Positions 8,631-16,524 of a stretch of DNA of 64,000 nt are shown piece by piece; the first letter of the stretch is position 1, and every line of letters starts with the position of its first letter. Position numbers and translations under genes: made by a program. A model generated the notes under the pieces. That model made no database searches. It had not been told where the DNA came from and saw only the letters and a list, made by a program, of their open reading frames with translations. This DNA is from Phytoactinopolyspora limicola (GTDB taxonomy: Bacteria > Actinomycetota > Actinomycetes > Jiangellales > Jiangellaceae), in contig NZ_JAAOEN010000016.1 in assembly GCF_011320225.1 (NCBI RefSeq), positions 1 to 64,000 of the forward strand. Reading direction: 5' to 3'.

Positions 8631-9713
8631 CTATGCCCGCACACACGCGCGGTCGAGCAGGGTGGTGTAGATCTCGGTGGCGGCGTAGATGTGATCCACG
8701 CGGCATCGTTCGTCGACGACGTGCGCCTGGTCGGGTTCACCGGGACCGATGATCAACGCGGGGCCGCCCAGGACAGCGGCATCGGTGAAGAACGTGGCGC
8801 CGGGGTCGGGATGGTCGGGCAGGCCGGCGTCGCGCAGCACCGTACGCACCAGCTCGGTTGCCGGATGGTCGGCGGCGGTTGCCACCGGGGGCAGGTTCAT
8901 GAGCGTGGTGACGTCCACCTGGTCGCCGACCACGGCCGCGACGTCGGCCGCGAGCGATGCGGTTGCCGGATGCGGGACAGTGCGGATGTCCAGGGTGGCC
9001 TCGGCATGGTCGGGCACCATGTTCACCTGCTGCCCGCCGTGGACCGTGCCGACGTTGATCGTCCCGGCCCCGAGCTGTGGGTGGGTGGGCCACTGGCCGG
9101 CGGCGAGCAGCTCCTCCACGGCCCGGGTCAGCCGGAGGATGGCGTTGTCCCCGAGATCGGGCCGGGAGCCGTGGGCGGCGCGGCCGCGGGCGGTCAGCCG
9201 CAGCCATAACGCTCCCTTGTGTCCGAGCACGAGCCGGTTGGCGGTTGGTTCGGCGACAATCACTGCGCGTGGTTCGGCCGGCATCGTGGCGGCCAGCTTC
9301 CGGGCGCCTTCGCAGCCGGTCTCTTCCGCCGCGGTGAGTACCAGCTGGACCCCGCGACAGGGATGTGGGCGGGTGACGTGGGAGAGGTAGGCCGCGGTGA
9401 GGGCCGCCACGCCGGACTTCATGTCGCTGCTGCCCCGGCCGTAGAGCCATCCGTCGCTGATCTGCGCACCCCACGGGTCGGCCGTCCACGACACGGGATC
9501 AACCGCGACGGTGTCGAGGTGCCCGGTAAGCACTACCGGTTGGTCGCCACCGTGCCGGGCGATCAGCTGACTGCGGCCGGGCCGCCACTCGATCACCGAG
9601 CTGGGCACCCCGGCCGCTTCCAGGTGATGGGCGACCAGTGCGGCAGCCACCGCTTCGCCGCTCAGGCACGTGTTCACCCGGATAAGTTCCTGGCTCAGAT
9701 GTAGCGCGTCCAT
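8631..9713 (-). CDS. M20 family metallopeptidase/deacylase
   Basis: The 360-residue protein has the dinuclear-zinc M20 motifs in order: TGHLDTV (first metal His/Asp), GRGSSDMKSG (bridging Asp), AAEETG (catalytic Glu pair) and VAEPT; the dimerisation-domain motif RGRAAHGSRP follows. The family hydrolyses N-acyl amino acids or small peptides (ArgE/DapE/CPG2-like). It is cytosolic, with no signal peptide. Its ATG overlaps the LacI stop (TGATG at 9711-9715), so the two are coupled and the peptidase should share LacI autoregulation. The substrate cannot be read from sequence. Confidence 0.9.
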   Translation of the reverse strand: MDALHLSQELIRVNTCLSGEAVAAALVAHHLEAAGVPSSVIEWRPGRSQLIARHGGDQPVVLTGHLDTVAVDPVSWTADPWGAQISDGWLYGRGSSDMKSGVAALTAAYLSHVTRPHPCRGVQLVLTAAEETGCEGARKLAATMPAEPRAVIVAEPTANRLVLGHKGALWLRLTARGRAAHGSRPDLGDNAILRLTRAVEELLAAGQWPTHPQLGAGTINVGTVHGGQQVNMVPDHAEATLDIRTVPHPATASLAADVAAVVGDQVDVTTLMNLPPVATAADHPATELVRTVLRDAGLPDHPDPGATFFTDAAVLGGPALIIGPGEPDQAHVVDERCRVDHIYAATEIYTTLLDRACVRA

Positions 9714-10744
9714 CAGCTCGCCGACCCCTCGCTACCTGGCTGGGTGCTCCCGCGCACCACCAGTTCGGGTTGCAGGGCTAGTTTGCGGACGGGGAGTTCG
9801 GTGTCAGCCAGGCGAGCATCGAGCAGCCGCACCGCCTCGGTGGCGATGGCTTCCCGGGGTTGCCGGATAGTAGTCAGGGCGGGCTCGATGTAGGTGGCGA
9901 TAGGGGTGTCGTCGAAGCCGGTGACCAGGACGTCGTCGGGAACGGCCAGGCCGTGCCGGCGTAGTTCACGGATGACACCGACCGCGATCTCGTCGTTCCC
10001 GCATACCACCGCGTCGGGCAGGTCGCCCCGGCTGACCAGCTCGCGAGCGGCCGCCGCGCCCCAGTCGATGCTGAACTCGCCGAGCAATTCGACCGACTCG
10101 GCCAGGCCAGCCGTGGTGGTGGCCCGGCGCAGCGCGTCGAGCCGGTCCCGGCCGCTGGAACTGTTTCGTTCGGCGCTGACCAGCGCCACCCGCTCGGCGC
10201 CGTGGTCGCGTACATGCTGCACCACGAGGGCCATGCCGGACTCGTCGTCGACGCCTACCCAGTCCAGCCGGGTCTGATCGGCATAGCGGTCCATCTGCAC
10301 CACGGCGGTGTGTCGCATCGCTTCGTGCAGCACCTTGGTGCTGGCCTGCGAATCGACCGGACTGATGAGCAGGCCGTCCACTTGGCGGCCGAGGAGTGCC
10401 TGGATGCGTCGGCGCTCGACGTCGGGGGAGCGGCGGGAGTCGCAGAGCATCAGCTCGCGGTCGGACTCCTGCAAGGTTCGCTCGACCGCTTCGACGATGG
10501 CGGGGAAGAACGGGTTGCTGATTTCCGGAACCACCATGCCGATGACACCGGTGCGTTGTGCTCGCAGCGCCCGCGCGACGGCGTTGTGCCGGTAGCCGAC
10601 CCGGCGTGCGGCCTCGTGTACACGCTCGACCAGTTCGGGACCGACCCGGCGAGCGCCGGAGAGTGCACGGGACACGGTGGAGACGGAGACACCTGCCTCG
10701 CGTGCGACGTCGTGAATGGTGACGGCCACCCTCATACCTCTCAT
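9713..10744 (-). CDS. LacI family transcriptional regulator
   Basis: A classic LacI repressor of about 340 residues: the HTH is TIHDVAREAGVSVSTVSRAL, then the hinge YRHNAVARALR, then a sugar-binding-like effector domain (VIGMVVPEISNPFFP onward). It is divergent from the nucleoside-type ABC operon at 10911-16432. Two palindromes with an AAACGTTT core lie in the shared intergenic region. The start is uncertain: ATG 10744 is the longest, ATG 10735 is possible, and GTG 10729 has an AGAGG about 7 nt upstream. The effector is probably a nucleoside or pentose, inferred from the divergent operon. Confidence 0.93.
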   Translation of the reverse strand: MRGMRVAVTIHDVAREAGVSVSTVSRALSGARRVGPELVERVHEAARRVGYRHNAVARALRAQRTGVIGMVVPEISNPFFPAIVEAVERTLQESDRELMLCDSRRSPDVERRRIQALLGRQVDGLLISPVDSQASTKVLHEAMRHTAVVQMDRYADQTRLDWVGVDDESGMALVVQHVRDHGAERVALVSAERNSSSGRDRLDALRRATTTAGLAESVELLGEFSIDWGAAAARELVSRGDLPDAVVCGNDEIAVGVIRELRRHGLAVPDDVLVTGFDDTPIATYIEPALTTIRQPREAIATEAVRLLDARLADTELPVRKLALQPELVVRGSTQPGSEGSAS

Positions 10745-10747
10745 ACT

Positions 10748-10761
10748 GCCAAACGTTTTCC
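10748..10761. promoter_or_regulatory. LacI-type operator, lacI-proximal
   Basis: An AAACGTTT palindromic core (10751-10758) just upstream of the LacI coding start matches the core of the perfect operator at 10869-10882. It probably serves autoregulation of lacI and the M20 gene. Centres of the two sites are 121 bp apart, compatible with looping. Confidence 0.6.
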
Positions 10762-10827
10762 CGATCTTAACCCATACATGGCGGCAAAGATCCAGTGTTT
10801 CACTTCGGTTAATCTCCGGATTCGCTC

Positions 10828-10857
10828 TTGACCACTAGGTGATCCAGCTCGTAAGTT
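10828..10857 (+). promoter_or_regulatory. Predicted promoter of the nucleoside ABC operon
   Basis: A TTGACC -35 (10828-10833) and TAAGTT -10 (10852-10857) are separated by 18 bp. The expected transcription start near 10864 is just upstream of the palindromic operator, so bound LacI would block initiation or clearance. Confidence 0.5.
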
Positions 10858-10868
10858 GTCTCGCCACG

Positions 10869-10882
10869 GGCAAACGTTTGCC
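10869..10882. promoter_or_regulatory. LacI-type operator, perfect 14-bp palindrome
   Basis: GGCAAACGTTTGCC is a perfect palindrome with the central CG typical of LacI/GalR operators. It lies just after the predicted -10 and 28 bp before the ATG of the substrate-binding protein. Confidence 0.75.
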
Positions 10883-10910
10883 AAGTTTTGGTCCAGACGA
10901 AGGAGATCCG

Positions 10911-11879
10911 ATGACCCGCAATCGGGCACACCGCACGGGCACGGCCGTTGTGCTGATGGGATCCTTGCTGGCGCTGGCCGCCTGTGGCGGCGACGGCACC
11001 GGTGACGACGCCGGCGGCGACAGCGACATCACGGTCGGACTTGTCCAGATCAACCAGCAAGCTCTCTTCTTCAATGAGATGAACGCCGGCGCCCAAGAAG
11101 CCGCCGACGAGGAGGGCGTCGACCTCACCATCTTCAACGCCAACGACGACGCGGCCACCCAGAACGAGGCCATCGCCAACATGGTGACCCAGGGCTTCGA
11201 CGCGCTCATCGTGGTCGCCATCGACGTCGAGGGCATCAAACCAGCGCTGGCCGAGGCCAAGGAGGCTGGTATGGCTGTGGTGGCGGTGGATGCCATCGTC
11301 GACGACCCCAACGTGGACGTCCAGGTCGGCGTCGACAACCACGAGGCAGGCACACTGATCGGCGACCACGTCAACGCCTGGATCGAGGAAACCGGCACCG
11401 AAGCCAACATCGGTGTGGTGGGTGCGCTGAACTCGTTCATCCAGAACATCCGGATGGATAGCTTCGTCGAGGCGGTCGAGGGCAACGGCGCGACCATCAC
11501 GCAGACCGTTGATGGCGAGAATCGCCAGGAGGCAGCGCTGGCCGCGGCCGAGAACATGGTCACCGGTCAGAACGACACATCCATCGTCTACGCCACCGGC
11601 GAGCCGGCCCTGCTCGGGACGGTAGCGGCCGTGCGTTCCCAGGACGCTGCCGAACGCATCAGCGTCTTCGGATGGGACCTCACCGCCGAGGCCATCTCCG
11701 GCATCGACGACGGCTTCGTCGAGGCCGTCGTACAGCAGGACCCCCGCGGGGAAGGCGTCGAAGCCGTCCGAGCGGCCAAGACACTGGTCGAAGGCGGCAC
11801 CGTCGAGTCTCCGATCGACGTGCCGGTGACCATCGTCACCAGCGAGAACGTGGACGAGTTCCGCTCGATGTTCGAGTAG
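10911..11879 (+). CDS. Sugar/nucleoside ABC transporter substrate-binding lipoprotein
   Basis: This 322-residue protein has a lipoprotein signal with lipobox LALAAC followed by GGDG, then a type 1 periplasmic-binding fold of the ribose-binding family (ITVGLVQINQQALFFNEM, FNANDDAATQNEAIANM, VDNHEAGTLIGDHV). It would sit on the outer face of the membrane and deliver a sugar or nucleoside to the permease at 12656. ATG 10911 is chosen because AAGGAGAT lies just upstream and the signal peptide begins there; an in-frame upstream start would lack both. It is the first gene of the LacI-controlled operon. Confidence 0.93.
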   Translation: MTRNRAHRTGTAVVLMGSLLALAACGGDGTGDDAGGDSDITVGLVQINQQALFFNEMNAGAQEAADEEGVDLTIFNANDDAATQNEAIANMVTQGFDALIVVAIDVEGIKPALAEAKEAGMAVVAVDAIVDDPNVDVQVGVDNHEAGTLIGDHVNAWIEETGTEANIGVVGALNSFIQNIRMDSFVEAVEGNGATITQTVDGENRQEAALAAAENMVTGQNDTSIVYATGEPALLGTVAAVRSQDAAERISVFGWDLTAEAISGIDDGFVEAVVQQDPRGEGVEAVRAAKTLVEGGTVESPIDVPVTIVTSENVDEFRSMFE

Positions 11880-11900
11880 GCCGGAAGGGGTCTGGCGACG

Positions 11901-12659
11901 ATGTCGCAACGAGAGAGCACCACAGACCGCATCGTCATGCGGGACATCCGTAAGCGCTACGGCATGGTCGACGCGCTGCGCGGGGTCACTCTCCGGCTCG
12001 GGCCCGGCGAGGTGGTCGGCCTGGTCGGCGACAACGCGGCCGGTAAGTCGACGCTGATGAAGATCCTCGCCGGCGCCGTTGTGCCGGATTCCGGCGAGAT
12101 CCTCGTCGACGGTGCGCCGGCGACGTACACCTCGCCGCGCGAGGCGCACGAGTTGGGTATCGAGATGGTCTATCAGGACCTGGCGCTCTGCGACGACATC
12201 GACGTCGCCGGGAACCTCTTTCTGGGACGCGAACCCCGAACCGCCGGCGGCCTGATGCTCGACGAGCGGGCCATGCACGCGCAGGCTCGCGAGCACCTGG
12301 ACGCCCTGCGGATCCGGATCCCGCTCACGGACCTGCCGGTGCGGGCGCTGTCCGGTGGTCAGCGGCAGGCCGTGGCGATCGCCCGCGCGGTCACCTTCGG
12401 GCCACGAGTCCTGATCATGGACGAGCCGACGGCCGCGTTGGCCGTCAGCGAGGTGCGAACAGTGCTGGAGCTGATCCGAACCGTCGCCCGGCGGGGAGTC
12501 AGCGTCATCCTCATCACGCACCGACTGCAGGACTTGTTCGAGGTGTGCGACCGGCTCTGCGTGATGTACGAGGGGACGCTGCGCGCCGACCTCGACGCGC
12601 ACACCACGTCGCTGGAGGCCCTGGTCGAAGAGATCGTCGGAAGGGGACATGCGGCATGA
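11901..12659 (+). CDS. Sugar/nucleoside ABC transporter ATP-binding protein (single-domain)
   Basis: The 252-residue ATPase has Walker A GDNAAGKST, signature LSGGQRQ, Walker B VLIMDEP and the H-loop ITHR. Most ribose-type importers use a duplicated ATPase of about 500 residues (RbsA/XylG); this is a half-size, FrcA-like version that would work as a homodimer. It follows the binding protein by about 20 bp and overlaps the permease start by ATGA. Confidence 0.93.
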   Translation: MSQRESTTDRIVMRDIRKRYGMVDALRGVTLRLGPGEVVGLVGDNAAGKSTLMKILAGAVVPDSGEILVDGAPATYTSPREAHELGIEMVYQDLALCDDIDVAGNLFLGREPRTAGGLMLDERAMHAQAREHLDALRIRIPLTDLPVRALSGGQRQAVAIARAVTFGPRVLIMDEPTAALAVSEVRTVLELIRTVARRGVSVILITHRLQDLFEVCDRLCVMYEGTLRADLDAHTTSLEALVEEIVGRGHAA

Positions 12660-13675
12660 ACACACCGGTAACCACCGAACCGGCCGGCAACGAGCGGCTG
12701 GTCGTGACCCGCCAGGCACGGCTCACGGCGAAGCTCACCACCCACGTGCAGACGGTGGCTGTGGGGGGCGTGCTGCTGGTGCTGCTGCTCGTCTTCGCCT
12801 TCTCCGCCGACCAATTCCTCACCGTCAACAACGTGCTCAACCTGCTTCGCCAGATCGCTCCCACCATGATCGTGGCGGTGGCGATGACCTTCGTCATCAC
12901 CTCAGGCGGGATCGACCTGTCGGTGGGGTCGACGGTCGCGTTGTCCGGATCGCTGCTGGCCATCGCCATCGCCGCGGGCTGGGATCCAACATTGGCCCTG
13001 GTGGCTGTGGTTCTACTGGGGGCGGCGATCGGTTTCGTCAACGGCTGGTTCAGCGCGTATCACGGCATCCCGGCGTTCATCGTCACGTTGGCCATGTTGT
13101 CGATCATCCGCGGTACAGCCCTACGTGCTACCGAGGGTTACTCCACCCCGATCCCGCGGGACACCTGGGTGGTCACCCTGGGTCAGGGCCGGTTGTTCGG
13201 CATCCCGGTCCCGGCGATCCTGGCGCTGGTGATCGCGGTCGCCGGATGGTTCGTCTTCGCGAAGACGCCGTTCGGGCGGTACGTCGTCGGGATGGGGTCG
13301 AACGCCGAGTCGCTGCGCCGCAGCGGGGTGGCCGTTCGTAAGGTCGGGCTCAGCGTGTTCGTCCTGACCAGTACGGCCGCCGCGGTGGCAGGGGTTTTGG
13401 TCGCCACCCGGCTGGCGTCGGGCTCGGCGAATGCCGGGGTGATGTTCGAGCTGGAGGTCATCACCGCCGTCGTGCTCGGCGGCACCAGCCTGTTCGGGGG
13501 CCGGGGCAGCATCGTCGGCACCGTGCTGGGTGCTCTGGTGCTCGGTGTCATCGCCAACGGACTCGTTCTGCTGCACGTCTCGCCGTTCTACATCCAGATC
13601 CTGCAGGGCGCGATCCTTCTTCTGGCGATCTTCCTGAACCAGAAGATCTTCAGCCGGTTCGCGACGAGAACGTAG
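12656..13675 (+). CDS. Sugar/nucleoside ABC transporter permease
   Basis: The 339-residue polytopic protein belongs to the RbsC-like branch: NNVLNLLRQIAPTMIVAVAM, SGGIDLSVGS and GGTSLFGGRGSIVGTVLGA are family hallmarks. About 8-10 membrane segments are evident. The ATG at 12656 overlaps the ATPase stop. Together with 10911 and 11901 it forms a complete importer with one permease, hence a homodimeric channel. Confidence 0.93.
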   Translation: MNTPVTTEPAGNERLVVTRQARLTAKLTTHVQTVAVGGVLLVLLLVFAFSADQFLTVNNVLNLLRQIAPTMIVAVAMTFVITSGGIDLSVGSTVALSGSLLAIAIAAGWDPTLALVAVVLLGAAIGFVNGWFSAYHGIPAFIVTLAMLSIIRGTALRATEGYSTPIPRDTWVVTLGQGRLFGIPVPAILALVIAVAGWFVFAKTPFGRYVVGMGSNAESLRRSGVAVRKVGLSVFVLTSTAAAVAGVLVATRLASGSANAGVMFELEVITAVVLGGTSLFGGRGSIVGTVLGALVLGVIANGLVLLHVSPFYIQILQGAILLLAIFLNQKIFSRFATRT

Positions 13676-13686
13676 GGCGGGCCGCG

Positions 13687-14742
13687 ATGGTGCAGGTGAT
13701 GACGGTGACGGGCCCGGTCGAGGCGGCCGGGCTTGGTGTCACCCTCATGCATGAACACGTGATCAACAACAATGCGAGTGCGTGGCGCCGCCCCGGGCCG
13801 GAGGAAACCGCCGCGTGGGAACTCGTCGACGCGCCGGTCACCGTCGAGCTCAGGGAACGGCTGCGCACCGACCCCTACGTGTGCAAAGACAACTGCTCGC
13901 TCGACGACGTGGATGTCGCCGTCGCAGAACTGGCCGCGTTCGCGGCGGCCGGTGGCGGCACCGTGGTCGAGCAGACCACCGACGGGATCGGCCGGGCTCC
14001 GGGAGCGCTGCGGGAGATCAGCCGGCGTAGCGGCGTGCGGATCGTCATGGGCAGCGGCTACTACCTGCGGCGCAGCCATCCACCGTCGGTCGCGGGTGCC
14101 TCGGTGGCCGAGCTGGCGGAACGGTTCGCCGTTGAACTGGCCGAAGGAATAGACGGCGTGCGGCCCGGACTGATCGGTGAGATCGGGATCGGCCCGGAGC
14201 TTACCGCCGTCGAGGAGAAGGTACTGCGAGCCGCTGGACGGGCCCAGGTGATCACCGGAGTGCCGCTGTCGGTCCATCTCCCCGGCTGGCAGCGGCTGGG
14301 GCACCGGGTGCTCGACATCGTCGCCGGCGAGGGCTGCCCGGAGCGGCACGTCGTCCTCTCCCACCTGAACCCGGCACACGACGACCCCGGCTACCTCGAC
14401 GCGTTAGCGGCGCGTGGCACCTGGTTGTCCTTCGACATGCTCGGCATGGATCACCGGTTCCCCGGCGAGGGGGCAGCCCCGGACGACGAACAGGTGGCCG
14501 CGGCAATCGTGCGGCTAGCCCGGGCCGGATATGGCGGTCAGGTGCTGCTGTCGCAGGACATCTTCATCAAAACGCTGCTGTCGACCTATGGCGGGCCCGG
14601 CTACACCCACGTCCAGACGTCGTTCCTGCCGGCACTCGTCCGGCACGGCCTGACCGAAGCCGAAGCGACATCGTTGCTGGTAGACAACCCACGAGCCGTC
14701 TTCGAGGCGGCCGCTGAACACGTAACAGGAGACAACGGATGA
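13687..14742 (+). CDS. Phosphotriesterase-family metal-dependent hydrolase
   Basis: A 351-residue amidohydrolase-fold protein of the phosphotriesterase/lactonase family. Metal ligands are visible: H22 and H24 in LMHEHV, E165 in LIGEIGIG as the bridging residue (where other members have a carbamylated Lys), then His in SVHLPG and VLSHLN, and Asp in LSQDIF. Family members hydrolyse lactones or related esters. It lies 11 bp after the permease and overlaps the next gene by ATGA, so it is part of the uptake operon. It may act on a sugar lactone or a modified nucleoside; the substrate is inferred only from context. Confidence 0.88.
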   Translation: MVQVMTVTGPVEAAGLGVTLMHEHVINNNASAWRRPGPEETAAWELVDAPVTVELRERLRTDPYVCKDNCSLDDVDVAVAELAAFAAAGGGTVVEQTTDGIGRAPGALREISRRSGVRIVMGSGYYLRRSHPPSVAGASVAELAERFAVELAEGIDGVRPGLIGEIGIGPELTAVEEKVLRAAGRAQVITGVPLSVHLPGWQRLGHRVLDIVAGEGCPERHVVLSHLNPAHDDPGYLDALAARGTWLSFDMLGMDHRFPGEGAAPDDEQVAAAIVRLARAGYGGQVLLSQDIFIKTLLSTYGGPGYTHVQTSFLPALVRHGLTEAEATSLLVDNPRAVFEAAAEHVTGDNG

Positions 14743-15488
14743 CGCGCGTACTCATCGCCGGCGAGTCCTGGGTGAGCGAAGCCACCCACTACAAGGGATA
14801 CGACGCCTTCACCTCGGTGACCTTCCACACGGGTGTGGACCCGTTGCGGGACGTGTTGCTCGCCGAAGGAGTGGAGGTTGATTACCTCCCCGCGCACGAG
14901 GTCCCGGAGCGGTTTCCCGCTAGCCGGGCCGACCTGGCCGGCGTCGACGTGGTGATCCTCTCCGACATCGGCGCCAATAGCATCCTGCTGCACCCGGACA
15001 CGTGGATACACGGCAAACGCACCACCAACCGGCTGGTGATGTTGGCCGACTGGGTGCGCGATGGTGGCGGCCTGATGATGGCCGGCGGGTACCTGAGCTT
15101 CCAGGGTTTCGAGGGTAAGGCGATGTGGCGGGGTACACCGGTAGAGGCGGTGCTGCCCAGCGTGATCTCGCCGTACGACGACCGAGTGGAGACCCCCGAG
15201 GGCATCGAACCGGTGGTGGCCGATCCGGCGCACCCCATCACCGCGGGGCTGAGCGCTACCTGGCCGGCGTTGCTGGGGTACAACCGGTTCGTCGCCACCG
15301 ACGATGCGACCGTGCTGGCCCGAGTCGGCGACGATCCGCTGCTGGCGGTACGTCCGGTGGGCGAAGGCCGCAGCCTGGCCTGGGCGTCGGACATCGCTCC
15401 GCACTGGTGCCCGGAGGAGTTCCTCGACTGGGACGGCTACCGCACCCTCTTCGGCCGGGCGATCACCTGGCTGGCGAAGGGAGACTGA
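14739..15488 (+). CDS. GATase1-like protein (putative glutamine amidotransferase fold)
   Basis: The 249-residue protein matches the GATase1-like group of uncharacterised cytosolic proteins (VLIAGESWVSEATHYKGYD, VVILSDIGANSILLHP, WASDIAPHWCPEEF). The usual nucleophile elbow Cys of class I amidotransferases is absent; the equivalent region reads GGLMMAGGYLSFQG. It is therefore unlikely to be a glutaminase. ATGA overlap at 14739 and tight spacing to the nucleoside hydrolase show co-translation. A role in handling the imported substrate is inferred. Confidence 0.8.
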   Translation: MTRVLIAGESWVSEATHYKGYDAFTSVTFHTGVDPLRDVLLAEGVEVDYLPAHEVPERFPASRADLAGVDVVILSDIGANSILLHPDTWIHGKRTTNRLVMLADWVRDGGGLMMAGGYLSFQGFEGKAMWRGTPVEAVLPSVISPYDDRVETPEGIEPVVADPAHPITAGLSATWPALLGYNRFVATDDATVLARVGDDPLLAVRPVGEGRSLAWASDIAPHWCPEEFLDWDGYRTLFGRAITWLAKGD

Positions 15489-15490
15489 TC

Positions 15491-16432
15491 ATGCCGGTGC
15501 CGATTGTCCTCGACGTGGACCCGGGGCACGACGACGCGTTGGCCATCCTGCTGGCCCGTGCCGATCCACGCGTCGACCTCCTGGCCATCACCGTCGTGGC
15601 AGGCAACCAGACGTTGGAGAAGTGTGTGCTCAACACCCGGCGGGTCTGCACCGTCGCCGGGATCGACGACGTACCTATCGCGGCCGGAGCCGACACACCG
15701 CTTGCCCGGCCGCTGCGGATCGCCGACGACGTTCATGGCGAGTCCGGACTCGACGGCCCGGCGTTCGGCGAGCCGACGGTGGCTCTGGACGGCCGGCCCG
15801 CCGTGCAACTCATCGCCGAGACGCTGCGGGCCCATCCGGAGCCGGTGACGCTGATCCCGACCGGCCCGCTCACCAACATCGCGTTGCTGCTGCGTGAACA
15901 CCCGGACGTGCGGTCGCGGATCCGGGAGATCGTCCTCATGGGCGGATCCACCGGCCGGGGCAACGTCACGCCGTACGCGGAGGCGAACATCTACGTCGAC
16001 CCGGAGGCGGCGGACGAGGTCTTCAGCTCCGGGCTGGACGTCACCATGGTGGGGCTCAACATCACCCATCAGGCGCTGGTCACCGACGACGTGGTGCAGC
16101 GGCTGCGGGCGATCGGCACCCCGCTGGCCGACACGTGTGTGCAGATGATGACCTTCTTCGGCTCGACGTACGGGGAGCTGTGGGGGATGCCGGCGCCGCC
16201 GCTGCACGATCCGGTTGCCGTGGCGCGGGTGATCGACCCGTCGCTGGTGCGGTGTGTGGACGCCCCCGTGGTCGTGGAAACTCGCGGCGAGCACACCGCT
16301 GGAGCGACCGTCGTCGACCTGCATCACCTGTCCGGGCGTCCGGACACAACACGAGTGGCCGTCGAACTGGATCGGGAGCGGTTCTGGGACGTCGTCGTGG
16401 GAGCCGTCGCAAGCTTCCCCCCGCTCCCATGA
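15491..16432 (+). CDS. Nucleoside hydrolase (inosine-uridine preferring type)
   Basis: The enzyme cleaves the N-glycosidic bond of ribonucleosides to base plus ribose. The 313-residue protein starts with the Ca-binding Asp cluster DVDPGHDD (residues 8-15), has NVTPYAEANIYVDPEAA (the usual E-x-N-x-x-x-D ligand region) and the C-terminal LHDPVAVA. The ATG at 15491 directly follows the previous stop. The C-terminal residues PPLP and the TGA stop lie inside a long palindromic element (16418-16491). It is the last gene of the LacI operon and the best clue that the ABC importer takes up nucleosides. Confidence 0.93.
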   Translation: MPVPIVLDVDPGHDDALAILLARADPRVDLLAITVVAGNQTLEKCVLNTRRVCTVAGIDDVPIAAGADTPLARPLRIADDVHGESGLDGPAFGEPTVALDGRPAVQLIAETLRAHPEPVTLIPTGPLTNIALLLREHPDVRSRIREIVLMGGSTGRGNVTPYAEANIYVDPEAADEVFSSGLDVTMVGLNITHQALVTDDVVQRLRAIGTPLADTCVQMMTFFGSTYGELWGMPAPPLHDPVAVARVIDPSLVRCVDAPVVVETRGEHTAGATVVDLHHLSGRPDTTRVAVELDRERFWDVVVGAVASFPPLP

Positions 16433-16491
16433 TCATGAACACTTTCCCGGGTGATAGCCCGGGAAAGTGTTCATGATCATGGGAACGGGGG
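16418..16491. repeat. Long palindromic element at the 3' end of the nucleoside hydrolase gene
   Basis: A perfect 26-bp inverted repeat (16426-16451 with 16458-16483, loop 16452-16457) extends to 34 bp per arm with one mismatch. Its outer end, CCCATGATCATG, contains the nucleoside hydrolase stop codon. The same outer end recurs in the palindrome at 53217-53286, while the inner sequence differs. It could act as an intrinsic terminator and belong to a dispersed repeat family. Confidence 0.9.
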
Positions 16492-16509
16492 AAGAGGGTG
16501 GGCGCCGCG

Positions 16510-16515
16510 TAGACT
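16510..16515 (+). promoter_or_regulatory. -10 box (TAGACT) of the cysteine desulfurase gene
   Basis: TAGACT lies 9 nt before the ATG at 16525. A GGAG (16516-16519) between them could act as a ribosome binding site only if transcription starts earlier; otherwise the transcript is nearly leaderless. Confidence 0.45.
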
Positions 16516-16524
16516 GGAGTCGAT

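Noticed and set aside
10809-12719. A 636-codon minus-strand open frame across the ABC transporter genes
   Set aside because: Antisense shadow of the binding protein and ATPase genes, which carry clear motifs; the translation is His/Asp/Arg-rich without a fold.
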